Below are positions 12,229 to 25,243 of a stretch of 64,000 nucleotides of DNA, in pieces. The stretch is taken from NCBI GenBank assembly GCA_021397835.1, contig JAJFZO010000724.1, positions 186,001-250,000 on the forward strand. Reading direction: 5' to 3'. The DNA comes from Moringa oleifera. Taxonomy: Eukaryota; Streptophyta; Magnoliopsida; Brassicales; Moringaceae. The position numbers and the translations under genes are program-made. Below the pieces are notes generated by a model that saw nothing but the letters and a program-made list of their open reading frames with translations, was not told the origin of the DNA and did not search any database. Positions within the stretch are counted from its first letter, which is position 1. Each line of letters starts with the position of its first letter.

Positions 12229-15200
12229 TTAAAAATGCAAGCTCTCAATGCCCCTAAGGTTTGATTCATAGTTCTTTATGATTGATGTGTTTCTACCAGA
12301 AGACGAGCGCTTGTTCTCAGCTGATACAATAGGGGAACTTCTTTGTGCACCAGGTATTTTGCGGGAGGCTCCAGGGCTGGCATCTCTGGCGGCAACCCTA
12401 GAAGGATCAGATTCACTTCCGACAATTGCTGCATCACGACTGCTGGAGACAGCAGCTCGCCTTGATGACCCACTTGTCCTTAAAATGTTAGAACTAGATA
12501 GCTGCATGAGTTCAAGGACGTGATGAGTGTAAGAACATAGAACAAAAATGATATTCCATAATATCCAAATAGCAATATCCATGTTGTCTAATGAGGATGT
12601 GTGAGACTAAAACTGAAAGGTAAGATCAACACTGTAGCTATGTGGTGCCAATTGCATGCTCCACAATATATGATAGTACAAGAAGAAACGCAAATAAAGG
12701 AAACAGAAAAGAAAAGAAGGGAAAAAGCTCATAATATTGATGATGGCCCCAAGGATGCAAGTTGATTGGAGAAAAGAGAAATTCTACCTCAACACCAGTT
12801 CCCCATATGCATTGTAGATCAAAACAACTTGAACCAAATATACTGTATCTAGACCTTAGGACCAAAGAAAATAAGACCTACATGATATACATGACTATTC
12901 ATGCACTTTGCACCTCCCCATTTCTGTAGGCCAGATATGTACATAGAACATGCATCACAACAAAGATTTTTATAAGATCAAGTTCTCTCTCACTCGTGTT
13001 CCCTTAACTTCCACACGTGGATACTACTTTGTCTGTCCCCCGTCAACTAATCTTCATAAGCAGGTACCCAATCTACAGTCTTCCTGTGCAAGTGGAAAAA
13101 CAACCACCTGTTTCCACTTTTAGTTAATTATAACAATTCATATAACCTTTGGAAAAAAGGCATAAATGACCTGCTTAATTTGTTGGACAAGATCTGCTAA
13201 CCCCATATATTATTTTTAAGGGCATGACAGCCAATAATATTGCAGGGTAGATCTGCAATCTGTGTAAAATCTTATGTACTTACCGCTGAATCTTTAGCCA
13301 GAGCAGCATCATTTGCAACTGGACCTTTTTGTTTAGCCAGGCTTCCAGAATTTAAAATTGGTCCAGAGTTCCTCCTACGATTGGGATCCATTGATGACCA
13401 ACCAGCGGGTCTAGCTTCTTCTCCACCTGTAACATAATCAAAGTGTGAAAATATGTACATGTTAACTCTTTATCCTATCTTATCCCCAAGAAGTGACAAA
13501 GGCATCCTCAAGACACTGTATATATTCATACATGGTGGATAATCAGCCTTTTCCCAGCAGTAGAGAGTAAAAATAACAAGTAGTGGATTAATCATTATTT
13601 CATGATCGAATAATATCTCACCATGTAACCTGCAGGCTGGGAATGCACAAGGCAAACAAACGAGTGCACCACTCCAAAAACTAAGCAGATGAAAAAATTT
13701 GATGCACAAATGCATTGCATAAGAAAAAAAAATTGCCAATAAATGAAGTTCAATGAAACTAGAAGTGAAAACAAGAGCAGGAAGTAGCAGCACCTGAAAG
13801 CAGAGGAAAATGCATAAAGTAGGAATGCAATAGAATTACCTGACTGCCTATCAGCATTAGCAACAGCAGGAGGCATGGCAGAGCTTGGCCCAACACCAGG
13901 GCCCTGTAAAAAATAAGTGAAAGAAGGTTCAATGTTCAGTAATGTAATAAACCATTAAAAGTTATGGAGCTATACTCAAATAACTAGTCATAATATGTCA
14001 CATACAATTGTGCGGGGAGGAGTGGCAATTTGTGATTGCTGATACTTCAAAATTGTCCAGTCAAAAACATAATCAAATTGGAAACCTAAAGCAAGAAGAA
14101 AACCATACAAATGGAAAATGGTGAAACTATTGAATAATTAAAGATCGCTTCAAAATGGAAAGACAGTTCATACACCAGTATCACAATATTTTAAAACAAA
14201 GTGGACAATGAAGTCCAAACCTTCACGAATAAAAAGGTCACGGAACAGTCGTTTAAGATAAGCATAATCTGGTTTATCATCAAATCTCAGTGATCGACAG
14301 TAATGGAAGTATGACGCAAATTCTGTGGGATATCCCCGGCACAAAGCCTAACAAAGAAGCAGTGAGCTTTCTATCAGTTCTGTCAGCTGAAACTATATCA
14401 TAGGCATAAAAAAATCTATGATCACAAATAAGTTCACCTCAATAGAAGTAGAAACTTTCTTCTCACTGATCTTCTCATACTTTTGCTTCTTTGTTCCAGC
14501 TTTCAGTCCCTGCCAAGGAAGACTACATAGATTTGGGGTCATAACTAAAGAACCTATGCTACAAAAAGAAAAAACAAATAATAATTGATATCATGATGGT
14601 GGACTGAAACATTTACCTTCCTCTTAGGAAATACATAAGAACATATCCAAGAGATTCTAAATCATCCCTTCGACTTTGTTCTATAACACATCAAGAGCCC
14701 GAGTCAATTTGAGATTCAAATCATTAACACAAAGGAACCACAAAAAAAAAAGAAAAGGAATTGGACATAAATGCCATACCAATGCCCAGGTGAGTATTCA
14801 TGCTAGCATATCTGGCCGTTCCTGTCAAATTCTTATTTTCCCTGTGATTGAGCATGTCAATTTTATATATGTAAGGCATATATCTTGTGCACAATCTACA
14901 TAAAATGCTATTTTCGTATAAGAGATATTAAATTGTCAATGCTATGTCAAAACACGGTAGGAGCATAAAATTTGCAAAATAAATGAATAAGTATAGATGT
15001 GAAACTAACTTTAAATATCATAATAAAATTTAATTCTATGCAACTGGACTGTGATAAGCACAAATTCAATAGTAAACATCAAAAGTTTACATATTTACAA
15101 CTGTAACAAGTATCATTTCTCATTTATAGAAATAAATGCTCAGAAATTATCAACAGTGATGCAAGAATGAAATAATATTTAATTGTTGTAACATACAGCT

Positions 15201-16743
15201 CAAACAATTATCACATGACCTAATGGTGATACAATGATGACAGGAGTTCGGATGTCAGCAAACGCTTCAACCATAACAAAAAAGTGAACTTATCCACTCC
15301 ATTCTTTTTAAGTACTAACCTATAAGGAATATGCTGATGGGTTGAGGTGTCTCTATATTTCTTCGCCAGACCAAAGTCAATGATGTAGACCTATAAGCAA
15401 GTAAACACTGACTAATAGAAATATAAATATAACAGGAATGACCAGCAAACAAACAGATTTCAACCAAGACCTGATTGGCACGCCTCCCTAAGCCCATAAG
15501 AAAGTTGTCAGGCTTGATGTCTCGATGTAGAAATGACTTAGAATGAACAAATTCAACTCTGTTGATCTGCCAATATTACCAGAAAATTATGAAATCGTTA
15601 TGTACATTATATGCCAGGTTACCATTCACTAAAAAAAGGGATCTTACCATCTGATCTGCAAGCATGAGAACAGTCTTTAATGACAGTTTCCTACTGCAAA
15701 AGTTGAATAAATCTTCAAGACTAGGCCCCAACAAGTCCATCACAAGGACATTATAGTCCCCTTCAACTCCAAACCATCTCACATTTGGAATTCCAGCTGT
15801 CATGCAAAGATGAAAAACATTAAGTATATAAGGCAGTGAGCACGTACAATGAAAAACTATTAGAAAAGGTCTTCTTTTCTCCTTTTATTGGCAGGGATCA
15901 GGGGTACGGTGCAAACGGAAGTAGCAAGAAGGGTAGAAAAACAGGTCCATACTTCCTCCCTGCAGTATCTTATACAGCTTTGATTCATACAGAAGTTGTG
16001 GATGCTTCGTTTTGACATTTTCCTGTGTAAAAAGAAAGATTAAGGGAACATATGTCATGAGGACATTCACTCAAATTAACAACTGAATCCCCCAATAATG
16101 TCCCAGCAGACAATCCAATAGACCAGAAACGTGGCCCTTAATGACTTAACCCTCGCTAAATCAATGAACTACAACCCAAGTTAGTACCATCCACAACCTA
16201 AGAAGAGACCTAAATTGTTATGGATACATTAAAACAAGAAGTAGCTCAAACTGTTTCTCTAAAGGTGAATTTCACCTACAACATTGAAACACAACTCTTA
16301 AAACCCTCAATGTAATTTTTTCTTAACTCTCTGATTATTATTTTACTATCACTCAATTAATAGAAAAACAACTTTAACCAACAAATTATCGGTGGAAGCA
16401 TACTGATCACACTCATATTAAAGACAGTTACAAACCAGCCCACATAGTTTCAGTGTAACCCACAAATTAAACAATCCAAATTGCACTACTCAAATAAAAA
16501 GAAATAATATATACTCACAAGCTTAATTGCAACCTCCTCGTTTGTTTGAATATTAGTACCTAAGCAATATCCCACAAGAACAGAAAAAAAAAATGACTAA
16601 ATTAACATTAAAAAAAAACCAATTAAGAGCTAACAAGATAAACTAAGGGATAATCAAGAGAACAAACCAAGATAGATCTCTCCAAATGATCCGCTACCGA
16701 TCTTTCGACCAAGCCGAAACTTATTCCCTACACGCGGCTCCAT
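12229..16743 (-). CDS. Casein kinase 1-like Ser/Thr protein kinase (plant CKL)
   Basis: Fourteen exons on the minus strand join in frame: 16668-16743, 16519-16559, 15953-16022, 15648-15796, 15471-15566, 15320-15390, 14780-14841, 14617-14680, 14438-14522, 14221-14347, 14006-14085, 13840-13903, 13284-13426 and 12229-12501. The product is 466 residues. The kinase domain starts at [20 protein letters not shown]. It has the glycine loop at about 16-26, Lys38 (VAIK), catalytic Asp128 (HRDIKPDN) and DFG Asp149, the same numbers as animal CK1 delta/epsilon. The CK1-specific [20 protein letters not shown] and [14 protein letters not shown] follow. The tail (about 300-466) is Ser/Pro-rich and ends [13 protein letters not shown], typical of plant CKL proteins. 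CKLs act in membrane traffic, plasmodesmata, light and hormone signalling. Which paralogue this is cannot be told. Confidence 0.95.
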
Positions 16744-18328
16744 CAAATCAAAAGCAAATAAAAAAAAAGAACCCCAATCAAAAATTACCCACCAAAGCCC
16801 CCTTTCCCACCGCGAAACAGAAAAACCCAGGGGGAAAAAAAAAAAAAAGAAGAAGAAGAATCCTCCTTCGGCAAAAAAAATTCAGGGCCTTACGAGGCGA
16901 TAAAATGTCTACGTGATGATCAAAGAGTAAAAAATCAACGACGAAGATGAACCCAAGGGGCGGCGTGGGATATGGATGGAAACAAAGAGGAACTTTCTCT
17001 CATTGGAGTGAGAGATGAAGACGTGGAAGAAGAAGGATAGAGAGAGGAAGAGAAAGAGACCAAAAGAGACGCATCTTTATCATCATTGTTATATTGATAC
17101 TGTCACTAATTCCTATTGCTACTTCACCGCATAGTACTGGAGGCTTATTGTCGGCCTTCAGCCTATTGGCAATAACAGAATTACTATTTCATAATTATGT
17201 TCCTTATTCTCTAGATAAAATTTTAATTTTAATTTATATATTTATATTAAAATTATAAAATATTTTATTATAAAAATAATTTTAAGGAAGTAATATTTAT
17301 ATACATCTCGAATTTAAATAATATTATTTTTATCAAATAAAAATTAATTTTTTTATTAATCTGAATTGTACCAAGCAAGATTTTTTTCTATTAAATAATA
17401 ATGACATCATCATAGTTTTGATATGTTGTTTTTATAATATTATTGAGTTAAACAATGTCATTTTTATTCTGATTATTAGTTTTATAATCTTATTAAACTT
17501 TTAAGACTTTCATTATCCCTTGATTTTTAAGTGATTAATATGTAAAAGAAATGATAGGTGTAACAAAGCCAAATTAATTAAATTGATCTTTCGTTTTAAC
17601 CAAGAAGTATCCCAATTTCTCGAATTATTTCACAAACACTTCAAAGCTATATCAGTAGTTTTTTTTCTCTCTTTTTTTTTTTTAAAAAAATGAAAATATA
17701 TAATTTTATTTTTTGGGACAAAAACAGATTGTAAATTGTTCAATGGCTCCAAGTTTATCAATCCAATTACCTAAGAAAATAACAAAGAAAACCAGAAAAG
17801 AAAATGAAAGAAAACTTGCATTGATAAAGAAGTTTCCAGTTCATATTGTACATCATTGTCTGTTTCAGATATGGGGAGTTCCCCTTCTAACTTCAGTCTC
17901 TCAGACCACTTTCCTTGGGAAAATCTTAGCCAACAAATCAGTCATTTTCTGTCAGTTTTCCTGAGAAAATCTTGGAAGAAAGTCAGAAGTCCGTGGAAAA
18001 GTATTAAATAAGCTGCAAAGAAATTTCTGCTTGCTTCACATCCTGCATTACTATACATCTAAGTATTTGATTGATGAATACACTCGTAAAAAGCCAAGAA
18101 AACAAAGGAGATGTTGTCATCAACTATCCTCACAACCTCTAACTCTCGACTCTTTTAAATAGTGTACATACAACAGGCTCAAGTAATAGGATTTTGAACC
18201 AACCTCAGTTAAGTGGATATAAATCATATATCAAAAAATTGAATCAGAAAGGCCCCTATGTAGAACTGCAAACTGATCAGAAGCCTGAAGAAATCTTCAA
18301 AAAGCAAAAACCCAAAATCCATGGACTA
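16744..18328. other. CKL 5' leader/promoter and downstream flank of the P4-ATPase gene
   Basis: Positions 16744 to about 17050 hold an A/G-rich leader (GAAGAAGAAG-like on the plus strand) and the probable CKL promoter. From 17.2 to 17.7 kb the DNA is very AT-rich. The part before 18328 is the flippase 3' UTR. No other gene was seen. Confidence 0.6.
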
Positions 18329-19912
18329 TCACAATGACGGGGACATCACATGTTGTGTATCCAAGTTAGACTGCTTCTTGTGCAGCTTCCCTTTCAATTG
18401 CCTGATTTTTGCGTCCACTCTCGCCGTGAACCCAATCTTGGTTTCTTGTCTTGCTTTTGACCTCTCCCTAGTCCACATACGTTCATCCTCCACATCTTTC
18501 TTGTAGTACTTTATTTCTTGGATAATATGATGATCCATGGGATTTAAACTTCTTTGGAAAGATATGTGGACAAAGTAAGGGAGATTACATGCGATTGTGA
18601 CCAAGAACATGGCTGTCCAATAGATGGGTGTGGAAGCAAGAACTTCAACGAGTATTTGGTAAACATTTCCAGAAATGGTGGGAGGCATCATGCCATAAAG
18701 TACTAGAAAAATATACCACATGGTGATGCTACCCCAGACTAGAAGGTGTTGGATCCATGTGAAGTGGCTCATTGTCAGAGCAATCTGCACATTAACAGCC
18801 CAGATAATGCAGGTGAACATGGTGGTACCTACAACATCCATGTCAGCAGTCTGGCCTCCAGCACGGAAAGCTTGGTCGTGGAAAATGGCAATATTGAGGA
18901 AGAAGATAACAAGAGAGGAATAGACACCATTGCCCATCCACCCAAGTATCCTATACCAATCAAAGAACAAATTTCTAGGCCCTTGCTGATATAATGCAGG
19001 AAACTGCCAAAGAAACACGTATCCATTGGTAAAAACACGGGTAAATGGAAAATAGACAGAATACTGAGAAAGGTTTTATTAGTGAAACTAACCTGTAAGC
19101 AGACCTCTGAAGGAACATCTTGCTCAAAAACTCCGAGGGAAATGACAGGCAATGAGGTAAGAACGACATTGAACAATAACAGGTAAGAGTCATTATAAAC
19201 TGATTGCCCAGAGAAGCCCGTAAAAGCCTCGAAGTAGAAGAGGGTCAGACCGAATGCTATATTTTTGTAGAAGAAATAGCAAATCTGAAAGCAGAAGACA
19301 ATTATATTGAGGATATATTTGCTAAGAGTCAAGTGCATTTTATAAGCAGGGATCTCGAGATCATGTGCATGCAAGCATGCATGCACTAAATACAAAAACA
19401 TCGAATGCATCAACATATAGCGAGAAGATGTGCGTTACTGGATCATTACCATCTGAGCTATCCTCTTGTAGCACCAGTGTCCATGGACTACCAGAAGTCT
19501 TTCCAAAAACCGAAACTGAGCAATAGCAAAGTCACTAGCCATCACAGCCTGCAAAAAAAATAGCATCAAGATACAATATACCTAAAAGCCTCTAGCTGTA
19601 ACCGTCATGTCAAGATATTGAGGTTACTGGTAGCACATGTTTCAGATCATCAAAAATAATACATAAATAGAAAAACTCCGAGTATAAAATCAGCAGTTTA
19701 AGCCAGCCCACATCTATCCCAATGTTGGTTATCACATAACTTAATAGAAGTACAGCTACTGATACTTGAAAGAGCATCAGCTAACTTTGCAGTTCAAATA
19801 ACCTATCCCTCCATCCTTGATGGCCTTTTATTTCTAATGAACATCACCATCTCAGATCCAACCAAATTAAGCCCAGGAAAATTATCCTAGTTCTATAACC
19901 CTCTTCTCTCTG

Positions 19913-19959
<47 letters not shown>

Positions 19960-22900
19960 TCTCACACACACACAAAAAAAAAGCATGCTACACAGGCAAT
20001 AGAGAAGGATGAAAGATAACCATCTAATGCAACTCCTGTCTAAGTCAAACTAAGGAATACAGCAACAGATAAAGATGGTGGCAATTTTAATTTGTACCAT
20101 CCCTCAAATTTTGGACATGACTGACAATAACCTATAGCTAAAGACATGCTTATCTAAGAAGAAAGGTCTAATTTCAGAGTTGCCAAAAAAAGATTAATTT
20201 TTCAAGAACTGGCAAAGATGCCATGGGAGATGCAATATGCAAAAGGTACAGAAAAAATTACTGACCTGCATTCCTTCCACCCCACTGATGCCTACTCCAA
20301 TGTCAGCTTCCTGAATCATTCCAACATCATTTGCACCATCACCAATTGCTAATGTGGTCTTTCCTGTCCCCTCTTTAACTAACCTTGTTACCTTTGTATG
20401 ACAAATTAACAATTAACACCAAACTCAATGAAAGCACACAAATTCATATCTGTCAATTTAGAAGGATCACTGAAATAAAAACAGAAACAACTTTAGAGGA
20501 GAGTAATTGAAACTGCTAGAAAGGACAAATCCTACCAGTGCCTTCTGCTTGGGTGAGACACGACAACATATAACAGAAGCACAATCAACTGCCAATCCCA
20601 AGAACTGATGCTTCACATCGTCCTCCAAGGCATACGTTAGAGTTTTCCCATCAATGATTAAAGCAAAAGCAGCATGTGGATCCTTTTCTAGCTTGATCAT
20701 CCGTGAAGCATTGGTGATTTGCAACACAATGTTCTCTTTTACAGCCTGATCGGTAACAAAAAGTAACAGGGTCTAACATCAAATGTATCAATTTCCTATA
20801 AAAGTTCCTAAATTATTCCCCAAAGTATATAGATATATACCCCTCTGGAATCTTGGGACACAGCATCTGAATTCATTGCCGTTATACAGATCTGCTTCAT
20901 GCCTTGTCGTAGCAAACTACATGCGTACCTGCATTGGGCAAGAAATATTCATTGAATTGCTTGAGTGATCGACGTTCAGGAAGACCAGGTTTTGATTACA
21001 GCTCTCAGTATAAGTGACATGAACAAACCCTATATTGATTGCAGTTTCCATCTTATCCCCAGTTAGAACCCAGAGCTTGAGACCAGCCTGCGCAAGTTTA
21101 TCTATGCACTGGGGCACCTAATATAACGGAAAATAAGCTTGAGTTAAGATAAATCAAAGGGAATTACGTTAATCACATCCAAAGAGAAATGATGATTCAT
21201 ACCCCTTTCTGCAATTTATCCTCCACAGCAGTAGCACCAACAAGGACCAAATCCCTTTCCATCATATCTGATACTCGCTCAAGCATTACCTCTCTATCAG
21301 CCCCAATGGAAGTTTTGGCTTTGAGAAATTCATTGTTCCATGCTGAATACTCAGTCTCATCAAGCTTCTTATAAGCAAGTGCCAAAGTACGCAACCCAGC
21401 TTCTCCATATTCATTCAAATGCTTAGTTGTAGCTTCCTCATACATCCTCCCGTTCTTTGATAGCCGATCAAAAATGATGCTGCAAGATTTAAGCAACAGA
21501 ACAATGCATGGGATTCAAAAAGGGAATAAGCTTAAACCATCAAACCAGGCAAATTATATTCAGAATATTTTCCCCTCACAAATTTTAAATAGACGTGCAA
21601 GACCCCTCCAACATTATGGAAGTTGACTGAGTATGTAATATGGAATCTCACATACAAAGCTGCTCGTACCTCTAAAAGACAAGTCAAGTAGTTTTGAAGC
21701 TAACCTGTCAGCACCTTTACACAGGAGAAGAATCCGACCTTCCTCATCTCGCACAATCACAGACATCCGCTTTCTTTTGCTAGTGAAATCCAACAAATTC
21801 AGAATTTTGAACTCTCTGCAAAATTTCCAAAAGAAAATAAAGACCCAAATCAAGCTAGATGTCAAGTTAAAATTAGCAAAGAGCCTATATGGCTCATTAA
21901 ATAATTCATTGATTTCCCACCTTTCAATTGGTTTTCCTGCAGAAGAATATATTTCACGAACAAAGACACTAGACTGAGTTCTCTTATAAAACTCAAAACC
22001 AAATTCTCTTGCTGCAACAAGGAAAGCTGCTTCATCAGGAGACTCTGCTTCATATGTAAACTTTCCAGTCTCTTCATTCAGCTCAGGAATAGCGGTGTGA
22101 CAAACCGATAATATCCGGAAGAACAATGAAATGACATCAACATTGGGTTCTCTCAACCAATTTCCATCTGTGAGGCGGCTATCCTCAAAGCTAAAGCCTT
22201 TTATGGGAGGTTTATGATCTTTCTCATCTTTAAAAGTAACAACAGTCTCGAGTTCAATTTCTGAAGCTCTTCTGCTACTCTCCCATGGACCAATCACCTT
22301 ACTTTTAAGCCTGGAAACACTTCCAGACATTTCCCCACCCTGCTCCTCAAGGTCAACAGCCATCTGTTTAGCTGCAGCAAGCTCAACATCACTAGAACGC
22401 ACGCCATAGGAAGTACCGGCAATGGAACACTTCAGGAAATCCATCTGATTGCAGGTCAAAGTTCCAGTTTTATCAGAAAGGATCGTGTCTACTTGGCCCA
22501 GCTCTTCATTCAAATTTGACGTACGTGCATTGGCAGGAGTTCCACTTTCTTCATCATACATGTGTCTGTCATGATTAATGAAAGTAGCTTGCAAAACTTT
22601 CACAACCTCTATTGAGACATAGAGGGAGATAGGTATTAAATATCCATAAAGCAAGAGAGCAGTAACCAGATGGACCATTCCGGCAATGGCAGGGTTGCTT
22701 GGGTTATATGATTGGTCTGGAAATTGAGGTTGTAAGTACCACCAGTCTGACATGTGCAACTTTGTCTCCAAAGCAAAGCCTAATGAGCTGATCAAGGAGA
22801 CTAATACGAGGAGGGTTAGAAGAATGTATATAATGTAGTCCATTTTCCTTTCTATTTTGCTCCTTTTTGAAGGGGATTTTGTTGCATTCTGCATAACTTT

Positions 22901-23746
22901 GCTATCATGACCAGTGAATATCACCACGCCATAGACATAAGATGTATTCCTGAGCTTTGAATCTCTCAGAAGAATCTGACTAGGATCAAGAGGATAAACC
23001 TGACGGTCATACTCAAAGTTTCCAACAAAGGTGTAGAGGTTGGGATTTGGATCTTCACATTTTATAACTCCAGTGAAATTCTTGAAACTCTCATCATCCT
23101 CCAAAGGTAAGGTTACCTCCAAAGATCTCTTAACTTTTAAGTTGGTCTCACCATCTAAGTTCATAGTCTCCACATAGCAAATCCCATCCTCATAACTTGA
23201 TGACAAGAAAAGTAAATCAGCTGGAAAGAACTGATCCTTCTCTACTTTCACCACATCGCCAACCCGAAGCTTCTTCCATGACCTACGACCAAAAACGCCA
23301 TTCCCTCTATGCACACTAGCTTTCCTGCCATTAATCTTCACATCCTGCATAAACCTACGCCAATCTTCTAAAGCTTCCTTTGCCATACTGAGGCCGACAA
23401 CGAAAACCAGGGGAGCAATCATGCTCCATTTATTGAATGGTGAGATTGGAAATACTGAAAGAATTGCAGCCACAAGGAAGTATAAATTGGCAACCCGATT
23501 GAATTGCTCATATAATGCTTTAGGCAAGAAAGTGACCATGTTATACTTTGTTGTAGAAACATAATTTGAACGATATCTCAAGGGTTTCTGCTTATGCATG
23601 TGAGGTTGGTTGCAATACACAATTCGGGTGTACCCAGGGCCTTGGACTGAATGTGCACCCTGAACATCATTAGTAGCTGGCCTAATGCATCCGAATGTGT
23701 AAAGTTGGCTACGCCGGATTTTTGCCCGTATTCTGCCTCTTGCCAT
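18329..23746 (-). CDS. P4-type ATPase, phospholipid flippase (ALA4-7 group)
   Basis: Ten exons join in frame: 21921-23746, 21705-21815, 21203-21479, 21029-21117, 20841-20928, 20536-20745, 20266-20391, 19450-19548, 19093-19284 and 18329-19003, giving 1230 residues, a normal length. Hallmarks are the N-terminal membrane pair ([14 protein letters not shown]), the DGET actuator loop, the P4 segment PISLYVSIE and the phosphorylated Asp425 in [11 protein letters not shown]. Nucleotide-binding [15 protein letters not shown] (Asp885) and about six C-terminal membrane helices from FFYKNIAF onward follow. P4-ATPases pump phospholipids to the cytosolic leaflet with an ALIS/CDC50 partner. The N-terminus [11 protein letters not shown] and CNQPHMHK match the ALA4-7 branch. 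The ATG follows a leader intron that appears to run from donor CAG|GTACAT at 24610 to just before 23746. Confidence 0.95.
19918..19974. repeat. Compound (CT)n-(CA)n microsatellite in the flippase gene
   Basis: A perfect CT run is followed, after a short interruption, by a CA run and an A tract. It lies inside the intron between the exons at 20266-20391 and 19450-19548. Confidence 0.95.
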
Positions 23747-23749
23747 TTC

Positions 23750-24132
23750 TAAAAACTTCTGGAAGCAACCCAATTAGCACATAACCATCAAGAAGAAAAC
23801 CAAATCTCCTTCACCAAGCATGCAACCACGTCCTTTAATCAAATTTCATAGTTATGCCTGTTAAGACAAACCCCAACAAGAATTAACTCATATAGCATGT
23901 TGTGGCCAGTGAAAACCAAACATAAAACCAGACATTTAAGGAAAAAAGTTCATTGTGCCATCGTATCTCACAATTAAAAAGCAACTTATTCCATAAGAGC
24001 GATCATACCCAAATCTTAATATAAACATCATGCATTAGATATGAAGAACTAAAGAGAACTTTAGAGGAGCAGAGAGAGAGGGAGAGACAAAGAGACAGCG
24101 AGACAGAGAGAGGGAGGGCGGGAGGGACAGAT

Positions 24133-24166
<34 letters not shown>

Positions 24167-24780
24167 AAATCTGCTTTGAGAATAGAAGCAGAAACTGCGA
24201 ACGTCCTCAGCTAATAACACACTCTTATTCAGTTCCACTCGTCTCCCCCGAAATACAGAAGAACAACATAAAATTACGGAAACCAATCAACATGGGTAGC
24301 TGAAATCTCAAACCGAATTAGCAGACACATTTACCTCAGACATCCCAAAAAGAAAACACAACAAACTGTACAAAATTAAAAAGAAGAGGGGAACAAGACA
24401 ATGTCCCAGCTAAAACTTCAAAGTAATCTCTATTACAAGACAGATTGCCCTTGCTTAAACTTTAAATTTGATCCAACAAAGAAGAAAAAGGGGGCATCCG
24501 AAATTGTGAAAAAAAATTTAACAAAATAAACCAACACAATTGACGAAATGAAAACGAAAACCAAATCATAAAAACTGATGACAAGAAAAAGGAACAAAAA
24601 AGAAATGTACCTGCAATGAGGAGGTTGGTTCATCTTCAACACTAATTAACAAAAGCCCATTTAGCCAAACACCATTCAAGAGAAGAGAAGAGAGAGAGAG
24701 GAAGAGAGAAGAACTGGTCAATATTTGCAGATCAAGAAATAAAGGGGGGTGGGGGGAGAGAGAGAGAAGCTCCTCTTTTC
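23750..24780 (-). promoter_or_regulatory. Flippase 5' leader with leader intron
   Basis: A leader exon appears to end at 24611 (CAG|GTACAT on the minus strand). The intron, about 0.86 kb, ends just upstream of the ATG at 23746 after a T-rich acceptor. The leader and intron contain long GA/CT runs (24135-24164 and around 24687-24770). No additional protein is encoded. Confidence 0.55.
24135..24164. repeat. (GA)n microsatellite
   Basis: A perfect GA run inside the flippase leader intron, flanked by degenerate purine sequence. Confidence 0.95.
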
Positions 24781-25110
24781 TTTTTTTTTTTCCTCTCTCT
24801 CTTTTGTTTTGTTTTGTTTTTAGAGAGAGAAAAGAAAGGACAGGGTTTTAGCCCAAAGAGAGAGACTTCCTCTCTCTCTCTCTCTCTCTCTCCCTTTCTC
24901 GACTGGAAAATCGAGGCAATGCAGGAATTTCCGGGCTTTCTCCCTGCTTCCTATATTTATATATTCTGCTTTTTTTTCTCATTTTAATCCACTGTCTTTA
25001 AATTTTTATTCTATTTTTCTAAATTTAATTTAATTTAATTCGAATTTATTGTGATCGGTTGACTGACCTGGCTAATAGGAGAGCCAGTACTTTTCAAGCC
25101 CCTGCGTTTT

Positions 25111-25121
25111 GTGGGTCCCAC
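25111..25121. promoter_or_regulatory. Palindromic TCP-type site upstream of the flippase gene
   Basis: GTGGGTCCCAC is a perfect palindrome (about its central base) and reads as the class I TCP core GGNCCCAC on both strands. A second core, GTGGGCCC, lies at 25341-25348. Both are 0.4-0.7 kb upstream of the inferred leader. Binding is inferred from the motif only. Confidence 0.4.
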
Positions 25122-25217
25122 ATTCTCCGACCTGGCAAATCCTTCTTCTTTTCCTTTTTAAAAAAATTAATAAAAAAATCCAATTAAAAAAGTTAATAAT
25201 AGATCTTCTCTTTTTAG

Positions 25218-25243
25218 TTTAATTTAATTTAAATTAAATTAAA
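25218..25243. repeat. 26-bp perfect AT palindrome
   Basis: TTTAATTTAATTT is followed directly by its exact reverse complement, so it can form a cruciform. It sits in AT-rich DNA upstream of the flippase gene. Confidence 0.9.

Noticed and set aside
12278..12523. 81-codon plus-strand ORF
   Set aside because: It is the antisense shadow of the last casein kinase exon.
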